A stretch of DNA of 64,000 bases from the NCBI GenBank assembly GCA_002835675.1, contig PIZR01000002.1, positions 969,878 through 1,033,877 on the forward strand, given 5' to 3'. Positions 41,367-50,801 of the stretch are shown in pieces (within the stretch, counting starts at the first letter, position 1; every line of letters starts with the position of its first letter). The notes below the pieces were generated by a model. That model did no database searches, was not told where the DNA came from, and saw only the letters and a program-made list of their open reading frames with translations. This DNA is from Bacillus sp. BA3. Its GTDB lineage: Bacteria > Bacillota > Bacilli > Bacillales > DSM-1321. The translations under genes and the position numbers were made by a program.

Positions 41367-44300
41367 TTATATCATCAAGATTTCCCTGATATCCTCTTCT
41401 GTAAGTGCAGACGACGATTTGTCTCCAGGGTCGATGATTTCTTCAATAAGGTGTCTCTTTTTCTCTTGAAGTTCATTCATTTTTTCTTCGATTGTGCCAC
41501 GGGCAATAAGTTTGATGACTTGAACAGCATTCTTCTGTCCCATTCGATGGGCACGGTCCGCGGCTTGTTCTTCAACTGCCGGATTCCACCAAAGGTCATA
41601 TAGAATGACTGTATCGGCACCTGTCAGGTTGAGACCCGTACCTCCCGCTTTCAATGAAATGAGGAATATATCCCGCTCTCCTGCATTAAATCGATTGCAG
41701 ATTTCCACACGTTCCTTTGATGGGGTTTGTCCATCCAGGTAGAAAAAAGGTTGTCCCTTCATGGCCAAATCCCTGCCGATAATTTGAAGCATTTTTGTAA
41801 ATTGCGAGAAAATCAGCACCCGTCTTCCAGAATGCTTCGATTCTTTGACAATTTGCATCAGTTGCTCATATTTAGCTGAACTGCCTTTATATCCGTCCAC
41901 AAACAAGGCGGGGTGACAGCATATTTGCCTAAGCCGGGTCAAGCCAGCGAGGATCCTGATCCGATTTTTCCGGAGGGTGTCCTTATCCAGGTGTTTCAGC
42001 GTATCATGCCGCAGCTTCGCCAGATAGGCGCCGTACAGTTTCTTCTGATCAGGAAGCAGTTCCATCGATTCCAGCGACTCGATTTTTTCCGGAAGTTCAC
42101 CTAGCACGTCCTCTTTCATTCTCCGCAGCAAAAATGGGCGTATCCTGCGGGAAATCTGCTTCCTTGAGAGATTGCTATACTCCTTTAACCCCATGAATAG
42201 TTCAGGGAATACGACGTGGAAAAGGGACCAGAGCTCTTCTAGTGAATTCTCGATAGGCGTACCAGTCAACGCGAAGCGATGTGCAGCATTTATCTTCTTG
42301 GCCGCTCGTGCCGTTTGTGTCACTGGGTTCTTAAAGGCCTGTGCCTCATCGAAAAACACCGTATGGAAGTCCTGCTTTTCAAATGATGCGATGTCTTTCC
42401 GGAGCAATGGATAAGAGGTGATCACTACATCCACATCCTTCGCTTCCTTAAGCAGCTTCGTCCTTTCAGTCTTGTCGCCATCAATGACGACGGCTTGTAT
42501 CTCAGGAGCGAATTTAGTGAATTCGCTCAGCCAATTGTAGGTCAATGATGATGGGCAGACAATAAGCGCCGGAACCCTTTTCTCACGGATGTCAGGCAGC
42601 TCGGATAAAATGAACGCGATGCTTTGCAGTGTTTTTCCCAGTCCCATATCATCAGCAAGAATTCCGCCAAAACCGTATTGGGCAAGGATTTTCATCCATT
42701 TATAGCCGTTTTTTTGATACTCGCGCAAGATAGGGACCAGACTATTTGGCACCGTGAACTCCAAGGAGCCCGGATTCCCGATGTTATCCAAAAACTGACG
42801 GAATGACTCCTCCATTGTGAATGTTTGGCTGTCATTCACGGAATCAAGGAGCTGAAGCCCTTTTACGATTGGCATGTTCAGCGTGCTCTCCAGGTCTTCA
42901 TCCTGTACAGGAAGTGCATTCAGAAAACGATTGATTTCCTCGTATTCCCTTGTTTCAAGGGAAAGCAGCGATCCATTCCTTAAACGATAGTACTTCCTCT
43001 TTTCTTCAAGCGCTGCTAAGACCTCACGAATTTGTTTATCCGGGATATCATCCATTTCAAATTTGAATTCGAGCCAATTAGTACGTTCTTTTTTAATATT
43101 AACCCTTATGCGCGGTGCAGCATTTCCACGGGAAATCCGGTTTCTTACTGCCGTCGTGGCATAGATTTGTACCAGCTTTTGGAGTTTCGGAACGATGTGG
43201 TACAAAAACTCATACTCCAACTCTTCATTATGCAAGAAATAGCCGCCGTCCGTCTTGGCAAACTGGCTATCCTCCATCAGCTTCAGTATCTCCGACTCCT
43301 TCTCAACATCCCTTATAACCTTTGACTCCTGCTTTTCCAAAGGGTTGATCACGATATTTTCATAGTGAAATTCCAGCCCCGCAAGCAGCCTGTTTTTTAC
43401 TCGATCCAAGTATAGCTTTGCAACCAGCGGTGTCTTCAAAAACAATTCGGTGATGGTTCTTGCTATATGAACTTCACCGAGTTTTTTCAAACCTGGTACC
43501 ACTTTGTCCAGGAATAGTTCCAGCTGGTCATGATGGATTGGAATTTGATCCATCCCCGAATCCTCCATCATTTGCTTCAACTCTGAAAGGCGTTGGAAAT
43601 CCCCATCTTCAAGCTGAACCAATTTCCCTTCAAATAGAACCAATGTGTATTCATTCATGACGATCATTTCGTGCAGCCTTTTAATATTCAGTTGATATCC
43701 TTTGACCTCGCTTTCGGTAAATTCAAACTGTAAAGGAAGCGGTCCATTCGATAAACGAAAGCCATTGAATGTAAGGCTACCATAGGCAAGCTTCACCATT
43801 GGCGCTACTTCAAGGATGGGTACAAGCCTTCGAAAAGAAGATGGAGACAAAAGTAATAAATGATTATCCAATGTATATTCAGATTTATCCATCAGGGCGT
43901 CAACATAGACTTTTTCATCCGATATCACCGTAATGAGTTCCTGAAGCACAGAATCATTTTCATTCTGAAAACAATGCAATATCGGGTCATATATAAATGA
44001 ATGGGACACTTCGGCAGATTTTCCGTCTTTAACTCGCTTCAGGAAATCCCGAATATTCGACACATTGTAAGCACCGATTTTCATTTCCAGTCCTAACATA
44101 TATTGGTCCGTGCCCATCCATACTGGTTTGCACGTAAACTCTGCTTCAAGCACCTTTCTATTTTCAAAGTGGCGCTGATGGCCGCTTTTGCGGACAGGCT
44201 GATTATCGAAAAGGGTCAGCAAGCCCTCTGACAACTGCTTATTGGCTGAAGCATTAGAAACGGTTGAATGCAGGCCCTCAGGGATCGTTCCACCTTGCTG

Positions 44301-44576
44301 ATGGTCGTAAACCGACAGCAGGACGGCTGCAATATGCTGACAATCCCGATGGAAGGAAGCTAGCGTAGGACAGCTGCATTTCGTCTGAAATCCGCCGACA
44401 GCATCCGCTTCAATCGTGACATGGAAGTCTTCCTTGCCTTTAACCGTTGCTTCACAACCATCTTGACGGTAGCTTTCAAATTTCACTTTATTGGCACGCT
44501 GAAAAGCTTCCCCTCTTTTGAAGGAGACGGCCCCGCACATATCTTTTATGATTTTTTGATTCAATTTGATATCCAA
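41367..44576 (-). CDS. SWIM zinc-finger / SNF2 helicase
   Basis: A 1069-residue Swi2/Snf2-type ATPase. N-terminal SWIM domain with the ligands CSC...CQH (about residues 68-80), a bacterial SNF2-associated region (about 200-600), then the ATPase core: Walker A ADDMGLGKTLQS (about 634-645), DEAQ box FFDEAQAFKN, SALTGTPIEN-type motif III, and the C-terminal lobe with SQFTKML, LISLKAGGTGLNLTGAD and DRAHRMGQ. It should translocate on duplex DNA and remodel protein-DNA complexes, perhaps in repair. It resembles B. subtilis YwqA, but is longer. The start is TTG with GGAGGAGG about 8 nt upstream. Confidence 0.9.
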   Translation of the reverse strand: MDIKLNQKIIKDMCGAVSFKRGEAFQRANKVKFESYRQDGCEATVKGKEDFHVTIEADAVGGFQTKCSCPTLASFHRDCQHIAAVLLSVYDHQQGGTIPEGLHSTVSNASANKQLSEGLLTLFDNQPVRKSGHQRHFENRKVLEAEFTCKPVWMGTDQYMLGLEMKIGAYNVSNIRDFLKRVKDGKSAEVSHSFIYDPILHCFQNENDSVLQELITVISDEKVYVDALMDKSEYTLDNHLLLLSPSSFRRLVPILEVAPMVKLAYGSLTFNGFRLSNGPLPLQFEFTESEVKGYQLNIKRLHEMIVMNEYTLVLFEGKLVQLEDGDFQRLSELKQMMEDSGMDQIPIHHDQLELFLDKVVPGLKKLGEVHIARTITELFLKTPLVAKLYLDRVKNRLLAGLEFHYENIVINPLEKQESKVIRDVEKESEILKLMEDSQFAKTDGGYFLHNEELEYEFLYHIVPKLQKLVQIYATTAVRNRISRGNAAPRIRVNIKKERTNWLEFKFEMDDIPDKQIREVLAALEEKRKYYRLRNGSLLSLETREYEEINRFLNALPVQDEDLESTLNMPIVKGLQLLDSVNDSQTFTMEESFRQFLDNIGNPGSLEFTVPNSLVPILREYQKNGYKWMKILAQYGFGGILADDMGLGKTLQSIAFILSELPDIREKRVPALIVCPSSLTYNWLSEFTKFAPEIQAVVIDGDKTERTKLLKEAKDVDVVITSYPLLRKDIASFEKQDFHTVFFDEAQAFKNPVTQTARAAKKINAAHRFALTGTPIENSLEELWSLFHVVFPELFMGLKEYSNLSRKQISRRIRPFLLRRMKEDVLGELPEKIESLESMELLPDQKKLYGAYLAKLRHDTLKHLDKDTLRKNRIRILAGLTRLRQICCHPALFVDGYKGSSAKYEQLMQIVKESKHSGRRVLIFSQFTKMLQIIGRDLAMKGQPFFYLDGQTPSKERVEICNRFNAGERDIFLISLKAGGTGLNLTGADTVILYDLWWNPAVEEQAADRAHRMGQKNAVQVIKLIARGTIEEKMNELQEKKRHLIEEIIDPGDKSSSALTEEDIREILMI

Positions 44577-44744
44577 GTTGCCGTCCTCCTCCCGGGGTTT
44601 TGTTGTTGAATGATTTTACATTCCGCTGAAAATATCTCATTTAATCATCATACTATGAAATGCGTTTGCAGGGTTGAAAAAAGCAAAAAGACAAACTCCC
44701 AAATTCGGAGTTCATCTCTATTTCAGCAAGGCGAATTTGCACCA

Positions 44745-44975
44745 TCATTGTTGTCCTTTGGCGTTGCCTTTCTTTTTTTTTCGATAAAAGAAGCTGAACA
44801 CAAGGAATGCAAAAAGAATGAAAAAAAGGATAAGTTCAGCGGGGTCCTTCACCAAAAATGGGTTAAAGGCATGCTTGATTGAATTATCCAAATCAAATCC
44901 CAATAGAATATCCATACCTAAAGATATGACCACTAAAGGGATTAGAAGCAAAAGCGTAATACCGAAGAATTTCAT
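44745..44975 (-). CDS. Putative germination receptor D subunit (two-helix protein)
   Basis: A 76-residue protein with two membrane helices (about residues 3-25 and 46-65) and a very basic tail (RKKKKGNAKG). It lies 19 nt after the gerB-type gene at the end of ger operon 2. Small two-helix 'D' subunits beside Bacillus germinant receptor genes are known and change the receptor's response; size, topology and place fit, while similarity in sequence is hard to judge by eye. GGAG lies 11 nt before the ATG. Confidence 0.68.
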   Translation of the reverse strand: MKFFGITLLLLIPLVVISLGMDILLGFDLDNSIKHAFNPFLVKDPAELILFFILFAFLVFSFFYRKKKKGNAKGQQ

Positions 44976-44994
44976 TTTTGATCAACTCCGCCTT

Positions 44995-46113
44995 TCAGGA
45001 ACTTTTTTTGGTGCTTGTCTTCCTTTTTTTTCGATTCTTAAAAAAGGCAATGATCAAGAGAAGCAACGGAATGATCACCTGAAATGGCAGATGGATGTAA
45101 TTTGGTACGGCATCTAGCCCTTCATGCATATGTTCCGTATAGCTGCTTGCTATTATTATGGAAATCAGTAAAATGACAAAGCCAACAGGGTATGCAAGTC
45201 TGGAGGGCTGTTTAACATTGAAAATATTCGCCGTACCCGTTACCGCCACATAAGTAAATACACTTATCTTGATGAACCCGCCAATCATCAACAAAAACAA
45301 AAAGTACACATCGAGACGTTCAAGAAAGCCCGCGACCTCTATGGACTGAATAAGGGTAAGAAGAGGGTATTGCGAACGTGTTGTAAGGTCCACCCCAAGT
45401 ACAGCAATATTCACAGCCATTATTATCGCGAGAAAAATACCGCTTGTCGCCAAGCTCCATATCCCAATTTTTTTCAGTCGCTGAGGTTCATTTAAATAAG
45501 GGAAAATCATTAAAAACACTATGATCTCGCCAAATGGAAAGAATACGGTTTTAGTGAAACCCATTTTCATCATCTCTGTCCCGCTGATTTCAAAAATGGG
45601 TTTTAAGTTGTTTAAATGGATCATGCCTGAAGCAATAATCAGAAGCATGAAGGTCATTAAAAGTAAATTCTCCAAGACAAAGAATAGTTCCCCCGTCCTC
45701 GTCAATACTTCTATCCCTTTACGGACCGTATACACTACGACTAAAATGAATACAGCGTTCGCAACAAATAACGGAATACGAGGATAGGCAAAAGTAAGCA
45801 GCGTATCTCCGAAATCCCTCAGCACCCTTGCAGCAAGATAGATGAAATAAAGGATGTATAGAAAAGCTACGATCCTGCCTAGAAAATTCCCCAATATATT
45901 TCGTACAAATTCCGTTAACAACTGATCAGGGTAGTATTGAAAAAGGCCATAATAAATGAAAAATAATAAAAATCCGCCTATCATCGCGATAAGGATGACC
46001 AGCCAGGCAGCCTGCTTGGCTTCACCTGCAAGCCCAACCAAAAGTGCACTGCCCATTTCAAACAGGAAAATAAGGACGAACAGCTGGTAACCGCTGATAT
46101 TTGCCTTTTCCAT
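44995..46113 (-). CDS. Spore germination receptor B subunit (GerAB family), operon 2
   Basis: A 372-residue protein with 10 predicted helices of the endospore-germination permease family: ISGYQLFVLIFLFEMGSALL at the start, then FAYPRIPLFV and FFPFGEIIVFLMIFPYL in the middle. AGGAAGTGG lies before the ATG. It is the third gene of A-C-B-D and differs strongly from the B subunit of operon 1, so the two receptors likely respond to different germinants. Confidence 0.9.
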   Translation of the reverse strand: MEKANISGYQLFVLIFLFEMGSALLVGLAGEAKQAAWLVILIAMIGGFLLFFIYYGLFQYYPDQLLTEFVRNILGNFLGRIVAFLYILYFIYLAARVLRDFGDTLLTFAYPRIPLFVANAVFILVVVYTVRKGIEVLTRTGELFFVLENLLLMTFMLLIIASGMIHLNNLKPIFEISGTEMMKMGFTKTVFFPFGEIIVFLMIFPYLNEPQRLKKIGIWSLATSGIFLAIIMAVNIAVLGVDLTTRSQYPLLTLIQSIEVAGFLERLDVYFLFLLMIGGFIKISVFTYVAVTGTANIFNVKQPSRLAYPVGFVILLISIIIASSYTEHMHEGLDAVPNYIHLPFQVIIPLLLLIIAFFKNRKKRKTSTKKSS

Positions 46114-46134
46114 AAGGATGCCACTTCCTTTCCT

Positions 46135-47361
46135 TTATTGATCATCCTTTTTTAAATTCGAAAGATACGGTTTATTACGTAATCCGGTACGGCGAATGAA
46201 AGTTTCTACCTGCACATCAACTTCCAGTTTAGGAAAAGAATCATCGTCCCAATTTTTCTCCAACTTCTTCCATTCTTTCGGATGGGATTCGTGCATGAGC
46301 TCCCCAAAGCCAAAAATATCGGATTTATTTTTTTGTGCCCGAACGATCGCATCTTCCATCTCCTTCTTCAATTCTTTCGCTAACTTCTTTTCAATATCTA
46401 TCAGAACATGCATATCGGTTAGATTCAAAGGAACATTCACCTCCCGGATATCTCCCTCTGCATGGACCTTTATCGATATTTTCGGTTTGCCGTTTACCAA
46501 TTTTGCCCCGACGTTGGTTTTTTGGCGAATAACTGAATAGGTGATTGCGTCTTTTTCCCCCTCCCAATCAAGGTTTAAATGGGTATTTTCAATCCTATCC
46601 AATACCCACATTGATCCTATTGCCTTAGCGCCATCCAGCCAGTCAATCAATTTCCCATCTTTAAAAACACCTATCCCTGCTGCATTAGGGTTTGCCTCAA
46701 TATCCGAGGACATGGTATTCTCCATTTTATCCTCTTTACCTGTGTTTCCTTTCACGGTAAAACCGCTTATTATCGGTTCTTTTCCGGTACTAAGCAGATT
46801 CTTGATCACTTCTTGGAGATTGATGCTAATATTTTTCCCCTGGGTTTTTTCAGTGGTTTCAATCGTCCTAATGACTTTCTCAGCAGATACCTTATCGATT
46901 GCGGTTAACGTTTCGACAATATCCCTTGCTTTCACACCCCGGGCAATCACGATCCTCGTAGTTGCCCTGAATTCCGGGGAGCGCTCAAATGCGTCGAAAA
47001 TATCGTTGAGGCCCTCTTCTTTTGCTAGTTCCTCACCGATGACAACCAGGTTGGCATGGGCAAAATACATATCTCGGGAGATTTTAGTTGAAGCGATATT
47101 ATCCAGTTCAAGTATATTATTTCCAGCAGCCCTATAAATGGATATCGGTGGATTCGTTCCGCCTCCGCCCTGAAGAGCTCCCGCTACATTGCTTGGATTA
47201 ATGATTTGGAACGTTCCCACTAACTTTCCTTCTTTATTTCTATCGAGTCCAACCGCCGAGACGATGGCCATTTCGTTTAACTCTGTTTTATCCCAGCAGC
47301 CAGTAGTGAATGTGGTGGCGATCAACATCATCAAGAGCGGAACTAATCTTTTACGATTCAT
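46135..47361 (-). CDS. Spore germination receptor C subunit lipoprotein (GerAC family), operon 2
   Basis: A 408-residue lipoprotein with lipobox TTGC followed by WDKTELNEMAIVSAVGLDR, the GerAC pattern. It carries a C-terminal domain with HESHPKEWKKLEKNWDD. ATG 47361 has AAGGTG 6 nt upstream and overlaps the gerA-type gene by 11 nt. The linker region at about 205-225 (Asn/Glu-rich, TGKEDKMENTMSSD) is longer than in many relatives. Confidence 0.92.
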   Translation of the reverse strand: MNRKRLVPLLMMLIATTFTTGCWDKTELNEMAIVSAVGLDRNKEGKLVGTFQIINPSNVAGALQGGGGTNPPISIYRAAGNNILELDNIASTKISRDMYFAHANLVVIGEELAKEEGLNDIFDAFERSPEFRATTRIVIARGVKARDIVETLTAIDKVSAEKVIRTIETTEKTQGKNISINLQEVIKNLLSTGKEPIISGFTVKGNTGKEDKMENTMSSDIEANPNAAGIGVFKDGKLIDWLDGAKAIGSMWVLDRIENTHLNLDWEGEKDAITYSVIRQKTNVGAKLVNGKPKISIKVHAEGDIREVNVPLNLTDMHVLIDIEKKLAKELKKEMEDAIVRAQKNKSDIFGFGELMHESHPKEWKKLEKNWDDDSFPKLEVDVQVETFIRRTGLRNKPYLSNLKKDDQ

Positions 47362-48988
47362 TGCCTTCACCTTTTTTCTCGTCAGAAGTTTTCATTCCAC
47401 GCGATTCAGGAGGCAGTGGTCTTTGATTGTCGCCTTCCCTTATCAAATTATTTTCGTTGGTTAAAAATTTAGGCCTTTCCTTGAATGCCCACATAGGTCT
47501 TCTGAAGAATGTGTCGCCCAGCCCTTCAGGATTCAGAGGGGCGAGCGGTGTCATATAAGGAACTCCAAGTGAACGCAGGCTGCATAAATGGACGATGAGA
47601 ACGATAAAGGCTAAAATCATCCCATAAAAACCTAATGTGCCGGCACAAATGATGAATCCGAACCGGACAATGCGGGCAGATATTGCTATGGCATAAGAAG
47701 GGGTTGCAAAACTGGCAATCGCCGTGATCGAGACGATGATGACCATTGCCGGCGATACGATACCAGCCTGGACGGCCGCCTGCCCAATGACCAGTGCCCC
47801 GACAATGGACATCGTCGAACCTACAGCCTTTGGCATCCGAAGACTTGCTTCCCGTAATATTTCAAAGGTCATTTCCATAAGAAGCGCTTCAACGACGGCA
47901 GGCAAAGGAACCGTTTCCCTTTGGGCCGCTACAATGACCAGCAACTTCGTTGGAATCATTTCCTGATGAAAAGTCGTGGCTGCAACATAGACAGCCGGCC
48001 CGACTATCGAGATGATGAAAACGATGATCCGTAAAAAACGGGTGGCAGAAGCAATGTCAAAGCGATTATAGTAGTCTTCGACAGATTGAAAAAACTGTAC
48101 GAATATTGCCGGGGCCACCAAGACGAAAGGCGTTCCATTAACGAATATCGCCACTCTTCCTTCCAGAAGATTTCCCGCAACCATATCCGGTCTTTCTGTA
48201 TGGTTAAGGGTTGGGAATGGGGTCATGACCTGGTCTTCTATCAATTGTTCAATATATCCTGATTCAAGAATGCTATCGATGTTAATACGATTTAAGCGCT
48301 TCTTGACCTCCTCGACAATCCCTTCCTTGACAATTCCATTTATATACATGATGGAAACGTCCGTTTTTGTCACAGTGCCTATTTTCATCGACTCTATCCA
48401 TAAATCCGGGGTATTGATGATGCGGCGTAACATGGCGATGTTCGTTCCATTCGATTCCGTAAACCCTTCCCTAGATCCCCGGACAGTCAAATGCGTGCTC
48501 GGTTCCTGAATCGAGCGCTTCTCTCCTCCTCTTGTACTGGCAACCAGGGCGATGTTTACTCCATCAACAAAAATGATGCTGTCCCCTGATAATAAAGTCA
48601 AAAATAGTTTTTCCCAGTCCGTGACCCTTTCCACGCCACCGAGGGAAACCACGTCCTCAGAGATAATTTCCAATGCTTCCAGTGGAAGTATGTTTTTTGA
48701 TAGGTGAGGATTTTTCATGATTGATTCAATTAAAAAGTCCGTTACGCTAGGATTATCAATCAGACCCTGCACATACAAAATAGTTGTTTTTATCTCTGGA
48801 TTTTGACCGATTTTCAACGTTCGGATAATGATGTCAGGACTTTTCCCCGTCTTTTTCTTCACGATTTCCAGATTGGCAGAAAGGGAACTTTCAATATAAA
48901 TTGGCGTTTTGCTTTTGGATTGATTTTCATCTTCCTTCTTCTTTTCACGTTGCTTTACTTGTCTCTTTTGTTTGAAAAAAGAAGCCAT
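47351..48988 (-). CDS. Spore germination receptor A subunit (GerAA family), operon 2
   Basis: A 545-residue protein with a highly charged N-terminal tail (Lys/Gln/Glu-rich, about 1-35), a soluble domain with THLTVRGSREGFTESNGTNI, a membrane domain with about five helices (including VPLPAVVEALLMEMTFEILRE and RMPKAVGSTMSIVGAL), and a charged C-terminal extension of about 60 residues. ATG 48988 has GAGG 8 nt upstream; the in-frame GTG at 49018 has none. First gene of A-C-B-D. Confidence 0.93.
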   Translation of the reverse strand: MASFFKQKRQVKQREKKKEDENQSKSKTPIYIESSLSANLEIVKKKTGKSPDIIIRTLKIGQNPEIKTTILYVQGLIDNPSVTDFLIESIMKNPHLSKNILPLEALEIISEDVVSLGGVERVTDWEKLFLTLLSGDSIIFVDGVNIALVASTRGGEKRSIQEPSTHLTVRGSREGFTESNGTNIAMLRRIINTPDLWIESMKIGTVTKTDVSIMYINGIVKEGIVEEVKKRLNRINIDSILESGYIEQLIEDQVMTPFPTLNHTERPDMVAGNLLEGRVAIFVNGTPFVLVAPAIFVQFFQSVEDYYNRFDIASATRFLRIIVFIISIVGPAVYVAATTFHQEMIPTKLLVIVAAQRETVPLPAVVEALLMEMTFEILREASLRMPKAVGSTMSIVGALVIGQAAVQAGIVSPAMVIIVSITAIASFATPSYAIAISARIVRFGFIICAGTLGFYGMILAFIVLIVHLCSLRSLGVPYMTPLAPLNPEGLGDTFFRRPMWAFKERPKFLTNENNLIREGDNQRPLPPESRGMKTSDEKKGEGNES

Positions 48989-49076
48989 ATTCCGAACCTC
49001 ATTCCTTTTTCGTTTCACTCATTTTGCCCAAAGCATTCCCCCTTTATTCTGAGTTCAGCCTACTTCCTTCCATAAG

Positions 49077-49103
49077 AAAAAGGCTGTCGCAATGACAGCC
49101 TTT
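49077..49103 (-). terminator. Terminator of the DedA gene
   Basis: AAAGGCTGTC / GACAGCCTTTT with T-run on the minus strand. Confidence 0.85.
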
Positions 49104-49166
49104 GGCGGTTATTTTCCGTTATGTAATGAAGTGCCGATTGTAACGGCCCAATCAACTAAACTGAAA

Positions 49167-49778
49167 TTATACTTTGCCTTTATTCCTTCTCAAAATCAAA
49201 ACAACGAAAGTAATCAATAACAAAGCCAATATCGCATAAACGATGTTTGAATAAATGTCCATATATCCTACTATATCTTCCCACGAAGACCCAACAGCTG
49301 CCCCGATATTGACTAAGATGATGTTCCAAATTAATGTTCCGGATGTTGTGTAAAGCAGAAAAAGCCAAAAGCTCATATGGGACATGCCTGCAGGAATTGA
49401 GATCAAGCTTCTGATCAACGGAACCAGCCTGCAGAAAAACACGGTCCATGCCCCGTACTTGTCAAACCATGAATTCGCCTTATGGACGTCCGATACAGTT
49501 AACCGAAGAATATGGCCCCATCTTTCCACGAACCTTTCAATGACCTTAACATCAAGAAGTAAACCAATTCCATAAAGGACGACTGCCCCTGCCACTGACC
49601 CTATAGTCGCAGCAATCACGACGCCGATAATCGTCATATCCGCTTTTGTTGTCATGTAGCCGCCAAATGTAAGAATGACCTCTGACGGGATCGGCGGGAA
49701 AATATTTTCCAATGCTATTAATAGAAAGATTCCTATATACCCAAAATCGTTCATGAATTCCGTAATCCAGTTTTCCAT
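49167..49778 (-). CDS. DedA-family membrane protein
   Basis: A 203-residue protein with about five to six helices. It has the family pattern FPPIPSEVILTFGGYM (about residues 27-42), GAVVLYGIGLLLD, and FFCRLVPLIRSLISIPAGMSHM (about 113-134). DedA proteins act in membrane lipid homeostasis; some flip undecaprenyl phosphate or phosphatidylethanolamine. AGGAGCG lies before the ATG. A PAP2 phosphatase gene lies 83 nt upstream on the same strand, and both could act on lipid carriers; that link is inference. Confidence 0.88.
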   Translation of the reverse strand: MENWITEFMNDFGYIGIFLLIALENIFPPIPSEVILTFGGYMTTKADMTIIGVVIAATIGSVAGAVVLYGIGLLLDVKVIERFVERWGHILRLTVSDVHKANSWFDKYGAWTVFFCRLVPLIRSLISIPAGMSHMSFWLFLLYTTSGTLIWNIILVNIGAAVGSSWEDIVGYMDIYSNIVYAILALLLITFVVLILRRNKGKV

Positions 49779-49861
49779 TTAATACGCTCCTAACTTTCTT
49801 GAATCAACAGCTGACTTGTTACCCGCCGGCTGCTTATCTTGCAATAATCTTGCTCCCTTTA

Positions 49862-50512
49862 TTAACGACCTTTGTTCTTCCGGCGGTCTTGATACCTTTG
49901 AAAAAACCAAATGGCAATTGCGATCCAACAACCACCCGCCAAATATCCGGCAATGATATCACTAGGATAATGGACCCCCAAGTATATACGGCTAATACCT
50001 ATCGAGAGAATCATGATCATGCTGATCAGAATCAATAGAATCCTTGCCCACCTAGCCGTAATGTGACGCCATAGCAAAAATGTAAGAATACCGTATAAAG
50101 AAAATGCATTCATGGCATGTCCACTTGGGAAACTGTACCCCCCAATTTCGATGAGTCGATGTAAATCGGGCCGGGCGCGTTGAAACAATAGCTTAACCAT
50201 CAAATTGAGAAGAGGTGAACCAACCATGACTGCAGTGAATAAGACCAGTTCCAAACGATGCTTCAATACCCTATATAAGAAAAACAAAATGATCAAGGAA
50301 AGGATAATCAGGGAAAAGGTTGAACCTATGTAGGTAAAGAACTTCATGATGTCCGTGAGAAGTGGAGACTCCCATCCCTGCACCAAGGAAATCACATCTT
50401 CATCAAATTTCAGGTATTCATTTGCACTTATGGTAAATGCCATGAAACTGAACCCGATTAAAGAAAGTACACTTATTAAAAAGGCAATGGTTAATTGCTG
50501 CTTTAATTTCAT
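49862..50512 (-). CDS. PAP2-family lipid phosphatase
   Basis: A 216-residue protein with about six membrane helices and the three PAP2 motifs: KLLFQRARP (about residue 110), PSGHAMN (about 128) and SRIYLGVHYPSD (about 172). It should dephosphorylate a lipid phosphate such as undecaprenyl pyrophosphate or phosphatidylglycerophosphate on the outer membrane face. The ATG has a good AGGATG site. It is transcribed with, or just before, the DedA gene. Confidence 0.87.
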   Translation of the reverse strand: MKLKQQLTIAFLISVLSLIGFSFMAFTISANEYLKFDEDVISLVQGWESPLLTDIMKFFTYIGSTFSLIILSLIILFFLYRVLKHRLELVLFTAVMVGSPLLNLMVKLLFQRARPDLHRLIEIGGYSFPSGHAMNAFSLYGILTFLLWRHITARWARILLILISMIMILSIGISRIYLGVHYPSDIIAGYLAGGCWIAIAIWFFQRYQDRRKNKGR

Positions 50513-50760
50513 AATAACATCCTTTCACTTATTTAAAACCGATTCATATGGAAATTTCCATTTTATCATATCTTCTTCATTGCATGGTGAGTGTAATCGC
50601 CCGCCAACCGAATTCAGGAATTTGCCTGGGCACAAAATTTACTACTTTATCATACTACTCCATTCGTCATTGTCACCTCAACTTCAGGTTACTATAAGAT
50701 TTCCTGACGACTACAGGAACATCAATTCGATTTAACGGGTGCCATTCAACATGCAAAAGA

Positions 50761-50796
50761 AAAAAACCTTATGCAGGTTAGGGCACAAGGTTTTTC
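50761..50796 (-). terminator. Terminator of the cytochrome P450 gene
   Basis: AAAAACCTT / AAGGTTTTTT with a 16-nt loop, T-run on the minus strand. Confidence 0.72.
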
Positions 50797-50801
50797 GTTT
50801 T

